NCBI RefSeq assembly: GCF_023684385.1
Contig: NZ_JAGSOJ010000002.1
Span: 806,001-870,000, forward strand
DNA length: 64,000 nt
Direction: 5' to 3'
DNA from: Oceanirhabdus seepicola
GTDB lineage: Bacteria > Bacillota > Clostridia > Clostridiales > Clostridiaceae
Both the position numbers and the translations under genes were made by a program. The number at the start of each line of letters is the position of its first letter. Position 1 is the stretch's first letter. Below are positions 35,442-45,743 of this stretch, in pieces. The notes beneath the pieces were generated by a model. The model saw only the letters and a program-made list of their open reading frames with translations. It had not been told where the DNA came from and searched no databases.

Positions 35442-38414
35442 TTACGAACATCCGGTAGTAGAACCACATTCCAAGCAAACTTTACAAGTTCCGTTTCTAA
35501 CTAGTTTGTTACTTGAGCAATTTGGACATAATTCAGTATATATTCTCTCGCCAGTTTGTTCAGTATTATTTAAAGAAGATGTAGCAATACTGTCGGTTGC
35601 ACTATAAGCGTTTATTGTTTCAGGTTTAACCTGGCAGCGAGAGTAATCATCTAACTCAATATCTATGACCTTACTTATAAGATCAGATATTGAACTAACA
35701 TATTTAATGTATGGATGTTTTTGAACATAACCATGAGGTTCGTATTTCTGAGCACGTAACATTTTTGCTATATCTCTTGGGTGCACATGGTGTTGTAACA
35801 TAACAGAGATACTCTTTGAAAGTGAATTCAATAATCCTGTTATTATTGTTCCTTCTCTATCAGTAGTGATGTATATTTCACATATTTCCCCATCAGGACG
35901 GCGATTTACAGTGGTATATATTTTAACATCATCTATTTGAGCTGGATGTGTTGTTCCTGTGCGAATACCTGAAGGTTTATCTCTCATTGTAAATTTTGAA
36001 GCTTGTTGATCGTATACCTTCTGAAGAAGTTCTTTATAAGTCAATTCTTCAAGAGAACGTTCTCTTCCATCAGTAAGCTGTGAGTTGAGAGGCTGACTTG
36101 CCTTTGACCCATCACGGTAAAGAGATATTCCTTTTACTCCAAGTTTCCAAGATGTTAGTGTAACATTTTTAAAATCATCTATTGTTGCATTTGAAGGAAG
36201 ATTTACGGTTTTAGATATAGCTCCAGAAATAAGAGGAGTTAAAGCTGCTACCATAAACACATGTCCTGAATAATGTATAAATCGCTCTCCGCTTCCACAG
36301 TTATTAGCAGTATCGAAAATAGGTAGATGTTCTTTTTTTAGGTGAGGAGCACCTTCAATTTTACCGTCAATTATTTTCTCATATTCATATCCTTCTTCTT
36401 TTACAGTTTCAACTCTAGTTATATAGTTCATTATATCCTGTACTTCATTATCACCATAGCCAAGTTTTTTTAAAGCAGGTTCTATTACTGGATTGGCTAT
36501 GGTCATATATCCACCACCAGAAAGTTTTTTATATACAATGTGACCGAAGAATGGTTCTATAGATGTTGAACCACAATCCATTGCAAAAGAAACAGTACCT
36601 GTTGGTGCAATCACTGAAACTTGTGCATTTCTAAAACCATTAGTTTTACCAGATTTATATGCATCATTCCAACACTCTTTAAGAGTAGAGGAAAGATTAG
36701 AATGATTTAAGCCTATCAATAAATCATGATCAGGTTTAAGTGGTGTATAGTGGAGATCTAAGTAAGGCTCATTTTGAGCGCCAGCCACAATACAATGATT
36801 CTTTATAACTCTTAGCATTGACTTTTTGTTTATATTATATTTTTCAAAAGGAGACAATTTTTTAGCCATTAAAGATGAAACAAAATAAGAATGACCAGTT
36901 AATATTCCTATTAAGGCAGAAGAAATTGATCTTGCTTCAGCTGAGTTATATGGAAGTCCCATCATCATCAATAAAGAAGCTAGATTGGATATTCCCAGAC
37001 CTGTTGTTCTGAACATATGAGTGTTAAGAGCAATGTCTTCTGTTGGGAAATGTCCCCAGTGTACTGAAGCTTCTAAGGCTAACTGAATTAGTCCTACTAA
37101 GTGTTTATAATCATCTATTAAGAATGAATCACTTTTTTCATCATAAAACTTAATTAAATTTATAGAAGCAAGATTACACGCACTATCATCAAGGAAAGCA
37201 TATTCACCGCAAGGGTTTGTGCTGTTGATTCTATTATGTTTTGCATTATACTCTCCATCTGAACCATGAGGACAGGTATGCCAAGCGTTAAATGTATCAT
37301 CAAACTGAGGTGCGGGATCAGCGCATTTCCAAGAAGATTCATTAAAAGTATCCCATAGAGAAGAAACTTTAACCTTCTTATCAACAGTATTATCTACTCT
37401 TCCGGCTAGTAATAATTCAGAATCAGGATTCTGAGTTAGATTTTCAACTTTCTTCATAAACTCATCAGAGAGTCTAACTGAGTTGTTACCATTCTGTCCT
37501 GATACTGTATCATAGGCTTCTCCTTCGAAGCCCATATCATAACCCATTTTACCTAGAGCACGAACCTTATCTTCTTCTTTCGCTTTCCAGGTAATATAAT
37601 CTAAAATTTCAGGATGGTCAATATCTAAACAAAGCATTTTTGCTGCTCGACGAGTAGTACCACCTGATTTTATTGCTCCTGCATTCTTATCTAACCCTTT
37701 TAAGAAGCTCATAAGACCTGAAGATATTCCTCCACTTGATAGAAGTTCTCCTTTTGCTCTTATAGGGGAAAAATTAGTACCTGTACCTGAGCCACCTTTG
37801 AACAGTTTAGTTTCAGTTACATACTGTTCTGAGATGGAATGAGGTCCTAGTAATTTATCTTGTATTGAAAGAATAAAACATGCTGAAGCTTGTGTACGTG
37901 TATAAAAATCTTCAGTCTCAACAACTTTCTTAGAATCTATATCATAATAATATCCTGTAGCGGAGCCTTTAATTCCATAGGATAATTTAAGTCCTGTATT
38001 AAACCACTGTGGTGAGTTCGGTGCAAACATTTGAGATAGTAATGCAAAAACAAGTTCATCATAAAAAATATTTGCATGTTCCTCAGTCTCAATTAAACCC
38101 TCATTTTTAAGGGATTCCATCCAAAAGTTAACAAGTCTATGAACAACCTGTTTCAAACTATTCTCGTAATTTTGAGAACCAGGTATACCACTTTTTCTAA
38201 AGTATTTTGAAGCAATAATATCACATGCGTTTTGAGAATAATGAACAGGAAATTCTAAATCCGTCATATGTACTAAAGTATCACCAGTTTTATAATCCGT
38301 TAACTTAACATTAACTTTTTTCCATTGAAATAAATCATATACATCCTTGCTGGTATCAGCCAGGAGCTCTTTTGTAAATCTTCTTTTGAAAATATCAGAA
38401 ATATTTGAATGCAT
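35442..38414 (-). CDS. nrdJ: Adenosylcobalamin-dependent (class II) ribonucleotide reductase
   Basis: Reduces ribonucleotides to deoxyribonucleotides using a thiyl radical made from coenzyme B12, so it works with or without oxygen. The 990-residue protein has MFAPNSPQWFNTG, the redox cysteine in ASACFILSIQD, KGGSGTGTNFSPIRA, the finger-loop NPCGEY near residue 400, the SVIAPTGTVSFAMDCGSTSIEP segment and a C-terminal zinc-ribbon-like CPNCSSNKLVRNGTCKVCLECG, all typical of the NrdJ/TIGR02504 type. AAAGGGG 7 bp before the ATG at 38414 decides the start. Two NrdR boxes upstream show repression by NrdR when dATP is plentiful. No B12 riboswitch is evident. Confidence 0.96.
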   Translation of the reverse strand: MHSNISDIFKRRFTKELLADTSKDVYDLFQWKKVNVKLTDYKTGDTLVHMTDLEFPVHYSQNACDIIASKYFRKSGIPGSQNYENSLKQVVHRLVNFWMESLKNEGLIETEEHANIFYDELVFALLSQMFAPNSPQWFNTGLKLSYGIKGSATGYYYDIDSKKVVETEDFYTRTQASACFILSIQDKLLGPHSISEQYVTETKLFKGGSGTGTNFSPIRAKGELLSSGGISSGLMSFLKGLDKNAGAIKSGGTTRRAAKMLCLDIDHPEILDYITWKAKEEDKVRALGKMGYDMGFEGEAYDTVSGQNGNNSVRLSDEFMKKVENLTQNPDSELLLAGRVDNTVDKKVKVSSLWDTFNESSWKCADPAPQFDDTFNAWHTCPHGSDGEYNAKHNRINSTNPCGEYAFLDDSACNLASINLIKFYDEKSDSFLIDDYKHLVGLIQLALEASVHWGHFPTEDIALNTHMFRTTGLGISNLASLLMMMGLPYNSAEARSISSALIGILTGHSYFVSSLMAKKLSPFEKYNINKKSMLRVIKNHCIVAGAQNEPYLDLHYTPLKPDHDLLIGLNHSNLSSTLKECWNDAYKSGKTNGFRNAQVSVIAPTGTVSFAMDCGSTSIEPFFGHIVYKKLSGGGYMTIANPVIEPALKKLGYGDNEVQDIMNYITRVETVKEEGYEYEKIIDGKIEGAPHLKKEHLPIFDTANNCGSGERFIHYSGHVFMVAALTPLISGAISKTVNLPSNATIDDFKNVTLTSWKLGVKGISLYRDGSKASQPLNSQLTDGRERSLEELTYKELLQKVYDQQASKFTMRDKPSGIRTGTTHPAQIDDVKIYTTVNRRPDGEICEIYITTDREGTIITGLLNSLSKSISVMLQHHVHPRDIAKMLRAQKYEPHGYVQKHPYIKYVSSISDLISKVIDIELDDYSRCQVKPETINAYSATDSIATSSLNNTEQTGERIYTELCPNCSSNKLVRNGTCKVCLECGSTTGCS

Positions 38415-38437
38415 ATAAGTACCCCTTTCAATAAAAT

Positions 38438-38484
38438 ACACAATATATAGTGTTGGACAAATTGAACAATACTATATATTGTAT
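38438..38484 (-). promoter_or_regulatory. Tandem NrdR boxes upstream of nrdJ
   Basis: ACACAATATATAGTGT (38438-38453) matches the NrdR box consensus acaCwAtATaTwGtgt, and ATACTATATATTGTAT (38469-38484) is a second, slightly weaker box. Their centres are 31 bp apart, three helical turns, the usual spacing for cooperative NrdR binding. The remainder of the divergent gap to 38803 shows no gene. Confidence 0.88.
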
Positions 38485-38803
38485 GCACTTATTAATTTAA
38501 CATAAAAATATAATTTAGTAAATACTATTTTAGTATACATATTCTCTTATGATTTTCATGGAATTTGTTGAAATTGTGTGAAAAATAAGAGGTAGGTTTG
38601 ATATAATGAATATATAGAAGTAGGATAAATATATTAGGTATAGATTTCTTGCATTAAAACTTATTTTATTTAAGAATTCGAAAAATAATATTGTATTTTA
38701 TAAAGAAAAAATAGCAAAGAATAAGAATAAATATTGATACAAATTACTTTGATAAATTAAACTTTGAGGTAAGATATTTATATGTAAAAATGGAGGGTAA
38801 AGT

Positions 38804-39307
38804 ATGATTAAAAAATATTTAGATAAGGAACCACTTATTGCACAAAATGCATTTTGTGCAGAAAATGCTACTTTAATAGGAGAAATAATTATAGAAAAGG
38901 ATGCTAGTGTTTGGTTCAATACAGTTCTTAGGGCAGATAATGAACTAATTAAGATAGGGGAAGGGAGTAATATACAAGATAATTGTACTGTTCATGTTGA
39001 TGAAGGATATTCTGTGGAAATAGGTAAAGGAGTAACTGTGGGACATAATGTAATATTGCATGGTTGTAAGGTTTGCGATAATTCATTAATTGGAATGGGA
39101 AGTATATTACTAGATGGTGTGGAAATAGGAGAAAATACTATAGTAGGCGCTGGAAGCTTAGTTACTTCAGGTAAAAAGATACCTTCAGGAGTACTGTGTC
39201 TAGGATCACCTGCAAAGGTAATAAGAGAACTAACACAAGAAGAAATTCAATCTATAGAACATTCAAGTAGTCATTATATAGATAAAAGTAAGAAATACAT
39301 GGAATAA
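38804..39307 (+). CDS. Gamma carbonic anhydrase-like hexapeptide-repeat protein
   Basis: A 167-residue left-handed beta-helix protein of the gamma-carbonic anhydrase/YrdA/PaaY group. Hexapeptide repeats run through the middle, with the zinc-binding histidines in CTVHVDEG and VTVGHNVILHGC. Members hydrate CO2 or, in several cases, have no shown activity; here all three metal histidines are present. GGAGGG lies before the ATG. It stands alone, divergent from nrdJ. Confidence 0.9.
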   Translation: MIKKYLDKEPLIAQNAFCAENATLIGEIIIEKDASVWFNTVLRADNELIKIGEGSNIQDNCTVHVDEGYSVEIGKGVTVGHNVILHGCKVCDNSLIGMGSILLDGVEIGENTIVGAGSLVTSGKKIPSGVLCLGSPAKVIRELTQEEIQSIEHSSSHYIDKSKKYME

Positions 39308-39441
39308 TGAAATAAATTGGAACACTGAAACAAATTGGAACATTGAATAAAAAGGAAATGAAATAACTATTGTCGAATATTATTGATGAAGGACTGACTT
39401 TTTATCTGAGATTTCGTAGAAAGTAGTGAGAGGTGATTATA

Positions 39442-42081
39442 ATGAATAAGAGTATTAGAAATAAATTATGTTGTTTTTCGGCAATTGTTTTTTTGTTTGG
39501 AGCGAGTTCACAATACGCATTGGGAAGTACTGTGAATAGCGAATATAGAGAAATAGTCGATGGAATTGAATATATAGAGAAAGAAATATTTAAAGGAAAT
39601 AATTCTAAATATAGAGTTAATGAGTTAAGTATAGATTTAAATAATGAAGATGTAGGTGTGATATTTGCAAAAGAGAAACAGTATTCATTAGGAAAATCTG
39701 AACTATCAGAACATGTTAATGAGGCAATTGAACAAGGAAATAGAGTTGTAGCTGGGATAAATGGAGATTTCTTTAATGTAAAGGCAGGGGTAAGTGTTGG
39801 ACCTCATGTAGAATATGGAGAGATTTTAACTTCTTTCACTTCAACAACAGATAGAAATAAATATCCTCTTATTGTACAAAGAAAGAACAATAAGGTTTCT
39901 ATTGAAAAATTAGTCTTTAGTGGAGGATTAAAAGTTTTAAAAGGATATGGCGATTCGGATATTCCAGATGGTGTAATAGATGATAGTGAGATCTTAAAAT
40001 ACTCATTTGATTCAGTTAACAGATATGAAGAATTTGATGTTAATAGGTACAAAGTGAGCAACTATATGACTGTAACAACACCTAACTATAGTGAAGATAG
40101 AAGATTAAGAAAATCATCCTATGCACCAAATGAGATTCTTGTAGTGTTAAATAACGTAAAATCTCAATCAAGTGAGTTATTGGATAGTGGGTTAAAATTG
40201 GACAAGGAGTATAGAGGTGAGGTTGTAAGTATCGGAGGAAACGAAGATGGATATATACCTAAGAATGGAATTATAATAGCTGCAAGTGGTAATAAAGCTG
40301 AATGGCTTAAAGAGAATGTTGAAATTGGTGATCAAATAAGACTTAAAGCAAGTTTTGGAGATCAAGAGATTGAACGAATTATGGCTGCATATTCTTATTT
40401 AGTTGAAGATGGTAAAGGATATAGTGAAGAAAAATTAAAAGAAGCTGGATATCAAGGTGGACTTTTAACTTTGCAGAGATCAAGAACTGCTTTGGGGATT
40501 GATAAAAAAGGAAATTTAGTAGCGGTAACTGTAGAAGGTGGAACAGCTGCTAATGAATACTCAGATGGAGCATCTTTAAGTGAATTTGCACTCATATTGG
40601 AAGAGATGGGATTACAAACAGCTGTGAATTTAGATGGTGGAGGTTCTACAGAGATAACTTTAAAGAGTTATGCAGAAGAAGAATTTAAAATTATTAATAA
40701 ACCTGAAGATGGTAAAGAAAGAAAAATAAGCAACTCATTACTTTTTACAACTAAAGATAATAAAAGTGATAAAAAGGTAGATTCAATTTCTTTAAAAGAA
40801 CCCTTTGTTATACTGAAAAATTCATCAATCCCTTTAAATGTTAAGGCAGAAAATAAGTATGGATTTGAAGTGAATGTTGATGCAGCTGAGGTTAAGTGGA
40901 AGGTATCAGACTCCTCAAGTGAAATCGCAAATGGTATATTCAATGCTGGGAATGCCAATGGATTAGTTATGATTGAAGGTAAATATGACAACAAGAAAGC
41001 TGTTACATATGCAATAGTAATTGATGAGCTGGACAAAGTTGAGATAAATAGTGGATATGAGATGCATCTTAACAAAGGGGATGAATTTCAATTTAAGGCA
41101 ATTGGTAAGAGTTCTTATTTGGGAGAAATAGAATTAAATAAAAACAATATAGAATGGAAGCTTAATGGGAAAATTGGTAAAATAGATGAGGCTGGTAAAC
41201 TTATAACATCTAATAGTGGAATTGGTATTGTATCTTGCTCTGTAGGAGATAAAGTTACAGAGGTGAAAGTTAAAGTTGGACAAGACCATGCACTGATAGA
41301 TGGTTTTGAAGAAAAGAAGTTTTATTATGATGTTGATGGATTTATGGGTGGAAAAGGAAGTGTATCTCAGGAAAAGGCATACAATGGAAATAATTCATTT
41401 AAGATAACCTATGACTATAGTAGCTGGAACAAAGAATATAATGGAACAATAAATCTAAAGATTAATGGACAAGAGAGCCCAAAAACATCATATGGAAGAC
41501 CTGAATACATATCCGCAATGGTATATGGAGATGGAAAAGCACCGTGGATGAGGGCTAGTTTCACTGATGCTAATGGTGAAGAATTTATTGTGGATATGGC
41601 TTCTAATATTGATTGGAATGGGTGGCGTGAAGTAAGAGGCGAGATGCCAAGTGAAGTAGCTTTACCTATTAAATTAGAAAAAATATATTTTGTTGAAACA
41701 CATAAAGAAATAGAGAAAAAATCTGGAGAAATCTTTATTGATGATATTATGTTTATCTATAAAGACGCATATAAGAATACTAAAAAAGAACTCACAACTA
41801 AAATAGAAGGAATATATCCATCAAATAATATGAGTATAAACAATAGAAAGTTCGCTATAAAAGCTAAGTTATATGATGAGGTCACTGCTATAGATCCATA
41901 TTCTATTAAAGTGTTAGTAGATGGAGTAGAGGCAAGATTTTCTTATAATGAAAAATCTAAAGAATTGATAGCAGTTCCAGATAAGGTATTAAAAAATGGT
42001 GCACATATAATTACAATAAATGCTAAGAATATTTATGGTGAAAGTGCTAGAAGATTAAAGATTGATGTAAATGTAGAATAG
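39442..42081 (+). CDS. Secreted phosphodiester glycosidase (NAGPA domain) with Ig-like and carbohydrate-binding-like modules
   Basis: An 879-residue exported protein. A signal peptide (about 1-31, cleaved near ALGS) leads to a NAGPA phosphodiester glycosidase domain (about 90-435) with GINGDFFNVK, RTALGIDKKGNLVAVTVEGG and the hallmark NLDGGGSTEI. Ig-like segments (about 445-620), a jelly-roll-like module beginning DGFEEKKFYYDVDGFMGG (about 620-780) and a C-terminal Ig-like segment follow. NAGPA-type enzymes cleave sugar-phosphodiester bonds, so a wall teichoic acid-like or capsular polymer is a plausible substrate (inference). GAGGTGAT before the ATG at 39442 sets the start. It is 10 bp ahead of the methionine sulfoxide reductase gene. 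Confidence 0.87.
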   Translation: MNKSIRNKLCCFSAIVFLFGASSQYALGSTVNSEYREIVDGIEYIEKEIFKGNNSKYRVNELSIDLNNEDVGVIFAKEKQYSLGKSELSEHVNEAIEQGNRVVAGINGDFFNVKAGVSVGPHVEYGEILTSFTSTTDRNKYPLIVQRKNNKVSIEKLVFSGGLKVLKGYGDSDIPDGVIDDSEILKYSFDSVNRYEEFDVNRYKVSNYMTVTTPNYSEDRRLRKSSYAPNEILVVLNNVKSQSSELLDSGLKLDKEYRGEVVSIGGNEDGYIPKNGIIIAASGNKAEWLKENVEIGDQIRLKASFGDQEIERIMAAYSYLVEDGKGYSEEKLKEAGYQGGLLTLQRSRTALGIDKKGNLVAVTVEGGTAANEYSDGASLSEFALILEEMGLQTAVNLDGGGSTEITLKSYAEEEFKIINKPEDGKERKISNSLLFTTKDNKSDKKVDSISLKEPFVILKNSSIPLNVKAENKYGFEVNVDAAEVKWKVSDSSSEIANGIFNAGNANGLVMIEGKYDNKKAVTYAIVIDELDKVEINSGYEMHLNKGDEFQFKAIGKSSYLGEIELNKNNIEWKLNGKIGKIDEAGKLITSNSGIGIVSCSVGDKVTEVKVKVGQDHALIDGFEEKKFYYDVDGFMGGKGSVSQEKAYNGNNSFKITYDYSSWNKEYNGTINLKINGQESPKTSYGRPEYISAMVYGDGKAPWMRASFTDANGEEFIVDMASNIDWNGWREVRGEMPSEVALPIKLEKIYFVETHKEIEKKSGEIFIDDIMFIYKDAYKNTKKELTTKIEGIYPSNNMSINNRKFAIKAKLYDEVTAIDPYSIKVLVDGVEARFSYNEKSKELIAVPDKVLKNGAHIITINAKNIYGESARRLKIDVNVE

Positions 42082-42091
42082 GAGTAGAGAG

Positions 42092-42592
42092 ATGTTTCAA
42101 TTAAAAGGTATTGAAAAGATGAATGAAGAGCAAAAGATGAAATATATGATTAATAAGTTACAAGCACAGTTGAGCTCTGAAGAAGACGAATTAGCCAATA
42201 TAAGCAATGCAACAGCTATAATTGATGCTATAATTGATAGAATTAACTGGGCAGGATTTTATTTTATTAAAAATGATGAGCTTGTACTTGGCCCTTTTCA
42301 AGGGTTACCAGCATGTAATAGGATACAGATAGGGAAGGGTGTATGTGGTACCGCAGTAGTGGAAAGAAAAGTTCAGAGAATTGCTGATGTTTGCAAGTTT
42401 CCAGGACATATTGCTTGTGATGCAGCATCTAAATCTGAAATAGTAATACCCTTAATTAAAGATGATATTGTGTATGGAGTGCTTGATATTGATAGTCCAC
42501 AATTTGATAGATTCTCAGAATTAGAAGAAAAATATCTTGTGAAGTTCGTAGATCTTTTAAATGAATATGTTGATTGGAATAGAATAATATAG
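42092..42592 (+). CDS. Free methionine-(R)-sulfoxide reductase (GAF domain)
   Basis: A 166-residue single GAF-domain protein matching the fRMsr (YebR) family, which reduces free methionine R-sulfoxide in the cytoplasm. INWAGFYFI, the ACNRIQIGKGVCGTAV segment with two cysteines, and FPGHIACDAASKSEIVIPL with the third catalytic cysteine are all present, so the active site is intact. It follows the phosphodiester glycosidase by 10 bp and is probably cotranscribed, although the functions do not obviously connect. Confidence 0.93.
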   Translation: MFQLKGIEKMNEEQKMKYMINKLQAQLSSEEDELANISNATAIIDAIIDRINWAGFYFIKNDELVLGPFQGLPACNRIQIGKGVCGTAVVERKVQRIADVCKFPGHIACDAASKSEIVIPLIKDDIVYGVLDIDSPQFDRFSELEEKYLVKFVDLLNEYVDWNRII

Positions 42593-42647
42593 ATTTCTTA
42601 ATTGAAAACTTAACATATTAAGAAATTCAAAAGTAATATTTATGTTT

Positions 42648-42838
42648 AAAGAACAAATATCAAAGAACAAAGAACAAATCATGATACCTTTCACACGAGC
42701 TGAAAGCCTTTAATTTATAGAAAGTTGATTTTACTGAAAAAGCCCCCAAAAGGGGCTTTTTATTATTTTTATTAAAATTAAGATATTCTGAAGAATGAAG
42801 AATATCAACAATATTTGTTCTTTATTCTCTGTTCTTTT
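42648..42838. repeat. Inverted-ended segment around a terminator
   Basis: AAAGAACAAATATCAAAGAACAAAGAACA at 42648-42676 is matched in inverted form by TGTTCTTTATTCTCTGTTCTTTT at 42816-42838. Between them are AT-rich sequence and a terminator. Apparently a diverged repeat element separate from R1-R4. Confidence 0.5.
42738..42765. terminator. Bidirectional terminator
   Basis: A 9-bp stem AAAAGCCCC/GGGGCTTTT with T-rich flank, between the convergent fRMsr and P-type ATPase genes. Confidence 0.9.
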
Positions 42839-42845
42839 ATCTCTG

Positions 42846-45506
42846 CTATTTAGATGTGCTTCGTTTAAATATCTTAATTATCTCATTAATGATAAGTGGT
42901 ACTAATGATAGGAATATAACTGTCACTAATAGTGAGCCAGTTAAGAATTTAACCTTAAATATTGCTGCTAAAGGAGGTACTGAAATTACTATAAGTTGAA
43001 GAGCTAATCCTATTAACATTGAAAATATAAGGAACTTATTAGTAAATAAACCTACCTGGAATATTGATTTTTTACTATGTCTTAAGTTAAAACTATGAAC
43101 TAGTTGAGACATACTTAAAACAACAAATGCCATTGTACGTCCAGTGATAAGTGCTTCAGATGGTATATTTTCAGGCATTAATGGGAAAATATTTGAAATA
43201 CCCATTGTATGTTTTATACCAATCATAAATGCAATTAAGGTTAAGATACCAATAATAAAGCCATTTAGGAATATAAATGGACCTGTACCTTTAAATAAAC
43301 TCTCCTTTGGATTACGAGGAGTGTCTTTCATAACATCTCTATCACCAGGGTCTACTCCTAAAGCAAGAGCTGGCAATGTATCAGTTACAAGATTAACCCA
43401 TAGTATGTGAATTGGTATTAATGGAGCAAACCAACCCATAATAATTGCTAAGAATAAAGCAATTATTTCCCCTATATTACAAGAAAGCAAGAAGGCAATT
43501 GTCTTTTTAATATTTGTATAAATATTACGTCCTTCTTCTACGGCTCTAACTATTGTTGAAAAGTTATCATCAGTTAAAATCATATCAGAAGCATCTTTAG
43601 AAACATCTGTACCAGTTATACCCATGGCAACACCTATATCTGCCATTCTAAGAGAGGGAGCATCGTTAACACCATCACCAGTCATTGAGACAATATTTCC
43701 TTTTGACTTAAGTGCTTTTACAATTTTAACCTTATGCTCAGGAGATACACGAGCAAATACTCTTAATGAATCAATCTTTGAATTTAACTCTTCCTGAGAT
43801 AATTTATCAAGTGTTAATCCATCGATTGTCTCATCTATTGAAGTGGCGATACCTAATGCTTCAGCTATAGCAAAAGCCGTGTTTTTATGATCACCAGTAA
43901 TCATAACAGTTTTTATTCCACTTTCCTTACAAACCTTAATAGAGTCCTTAACCTCTTCACGAGGAGGATCAATCATACCTACCATACCTATAAAAGTTAA
44001 GTTTGTTTCTAAATCTGAAATGTTGATATCTTTGCTAGGAATGACCTTATATGCTGATGCTATGACTCTCAATGCTTCATCAGACATATTATTAGATTTA
44101 GAAAGAATTTCTTCTTTTAATTCAGGTGTAAATTCTATAGCTTTATCATCAATAAGTATCTCATTACAGAGATTTAAAAGGTTATCTAATGCTCCTTTTG
44201 TCATAACATAATACTCATTATTATATTCATTCACAGTTGTCATTAATTTTCTGTCTGAATCAAAAGGAATCTCATCTATTCTTTTATGAACTTTTTCAAT
44301 TTCATCTTTAAAAATATTGTACTTAAAGCCAGCTTCTAAAAGCGCAATTTCAGTAGGATCTCCAGTAGAATTATTCTTATCAAAAGTAGCATCATTATTT
44401 AAAACCATATTCTCAAGAAGTAATAAATCTGTTGCATTATTTTTTGAAAGTTCATCTAAAGTTCCAAATCTGTTATTACAGTAGAATTTGGTTACTGTCA
44501 TCTTGTTCTGAGTTAATGTTCCAGTTTTATCAGAACATATAATTGAAACGGATCCTAAGGTTTCAACAGCTGGTAATTTACGTATAATTGCATTCTCTTT
44601 GATCATTTTTTGAACACCCATAGCCAACACAATTGTAACAACTGCAACTAATCCCTCGGGGATTGCTGCTACAGCCAGTGAAATTGAAATCATGAACATA
44701 TCAAAGACATCTCTGCCCTGTAACATACCAACAACAAAAATTAGAGCACATACGCTTAATGCAAGGAAACCTAATAGTTTGCCAACCTGATCAAGTTTTT
44801 TCTGAAGAGGGGTTTTGGTATCGATATCTTCATGAAGAAGCTTAGCTATCTTACCTATTTCTGTATCCATACCAGTACCTACAGCAATACCTACACCTCT
44901 ACCATATGTAGCGAGAGTAGACATGAAAGCCATATTCTTTTGATCACCTAAAGGTATTTTTTCATTATCTGAAATAACTTTAGAGCTTTTTTCAACGGGT
45001 ACTGATTCTCCGGTAAGTGCTGACTCTTCTATCATTAGATTAGCAGATTCTAAGATTCTCATGTCGCAAGGTATAAATCTTCCAGCGTCAATTACAATAA
45101 TATCTCCTGGTACAACTTCCTCAGAGGAAATTTCTTTTAAAGTACCATCTCTTTTAACAAGAGCTTTAGGAGTTGAGAGTTTCTTTAAAGCTTCTAATGA
45201 TTTTTCTGCTTTATTTTCCTGTACTACTCCAATTATTGCATTTATAATTATAACAATTCCAATAATAATTGAATCAGTTAACTCTCCTAACAGTCCAGAC
45301 ACTATTGCAGCGCCTAATAGAATATAAATCATCACATCGTTAATTTGCTCAAAAAACATACGTATCATTGTTTTTTTCTTTTTTTCTTTTAATTTGTTAT
45401 AACCATACTTTTCAAAACGGTTTTTTACTTCATTGCTAGATAAACCATTTACCAAGTTGCTATTCAATTCTTTAGTAATTTCAGTAACATCTTTATTGAA
45501 CCACAT
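42846..45506 (-). CDS. Calcium-type cation-transporting P-type ATPase (P2A)
   Basis: An 886-residue ion pump of the PacL/LMCA1/YloB group that most likely exports Ca2+. Cytoplasmic N-domain, A-domain with LTGESVPVEK near 165, the ion-binding AAIPEGL in M4, the phosphorylated Asp in SDKTGTLTQNKM near 327, KGA in the nucleotide domain, MTGDGVNDAPSL near 610, and ten membrane helices in all. The M6 LWVNLVTDTLPALALG carries the Asn and Asp of the second calcium site. The length is normal. AAAGGAGTGAT precedes the ATG. Monocistronic. Confidence 0.93.
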   Translation of the reverse strand: MWFNKDVTEITKELNSNLVNGLSSNEVKNRFEKYGYNKLKEKKKKTMIRMFFEQINDVMIYILLGAAIVSGLLGELTDSIIIGIVIIINAIIGVVQENKAEKSLEALKKLSTPKALVKRDGTLKEISSEEVVPGDIIVIDAGRFIPCDMRILESANLMIEESALTGESVPVEKSSKVISDNEKIPLGDQKNMAFMSTLATYGRGVGIAVGTGMDTEIGKIAKLLHEDIDTKTPLQKKLDQVGKLLGFLALSVCALIFVVGMLQGRDVFDMFMISISLAVAAIPEGLVAVVTIVLAMGVQKMIKENAIIRKLPAVETLGSVSIICSDKTGTLTQNKMTVTKFYCNNRFGTLDELSKNNATDLLLLENMVLNNDATFDKNNSTGDPTEIALLEAGFKYNIFKDEIEKVHKRIDEIPFDSDRKLMTTVNEYNNEYYVMTKGALDNLLNLCNEILIDDKAIEFTPELKEEILSKSNNMSDEALRVIASAYKVIPSKDINISDLETNLTFIGMVGMIDPPREEVKDSIKVCKESGIKTVMITGDHKNTAFAIAEALGIATSIDETIDGLTLDKLSQEELNSKIDSLRVFARVSPEHKVKIVKALKSKGNIVSMTGDGVNDAPSLRMADIGVAMGITGTDVSKDASDMILTDDNFSTIVRAVEEGRNIYTNIKKTIAFLLSCNIGEIIALFLAIIMGWFAPLIPIHILWVNLVTDTLPALALGVDPGDRDVMKDTPRNPKESLFKGTGPFIFLNGFIIGILTLIAFMIGIKHTMGISNIFPLMPENIPSEALITGRTMAFVVLSMSQLVHSFNLRHSKKSIFQVGLFTNKFLIFSMLIGLALQLIVISVPPLAAIFKVKFLTGSLLVTVIFLSLVPLIINEIIKIFKRSTSK

Positions 45507-45559
45507 GCTATCACTCCTTTAAATCACTTAAATCTATTATTTGTTTATCTTTAGATTTT

Positions 45560-45677
45560 AAACTTTTACATGCTTATCATTACGAAAATTAATTTACACT
45601 TGTCTAAAATCTCAGTGAATTAATGAGTTATGGACAAGTATAAATTAAGATTTGAGTTGAAAACCATTAAAAGTTAT
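45560..45677. repeat. R4 hairpin repeat, copy 4
   Basis: Outer AACTTTTACATG and CATTAAAAGTTATGA are approximately inverted. The inner arms TTAATTTACACTTGTC..AAAATCTCAG and ATGGACAAGTATAAATTAA form the R4 hairpin. It lies upstream of the P-type ATPase. Confidence 0.7.
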
Positions 45678-45743
45678 GATTTATCGTTAGTATATGAAAT
45701 AGAATTGACTAGCATACTAGCTAGTTATTTTATAGAATAGGCT

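Noticed and set aside
38415..38803. Cobalamin riboswitch near nrdJ
   Set aside because: The upstream region is short and AT-rich and lacks a B12-box-like sequence; the NrdR boxes explain regulation better.
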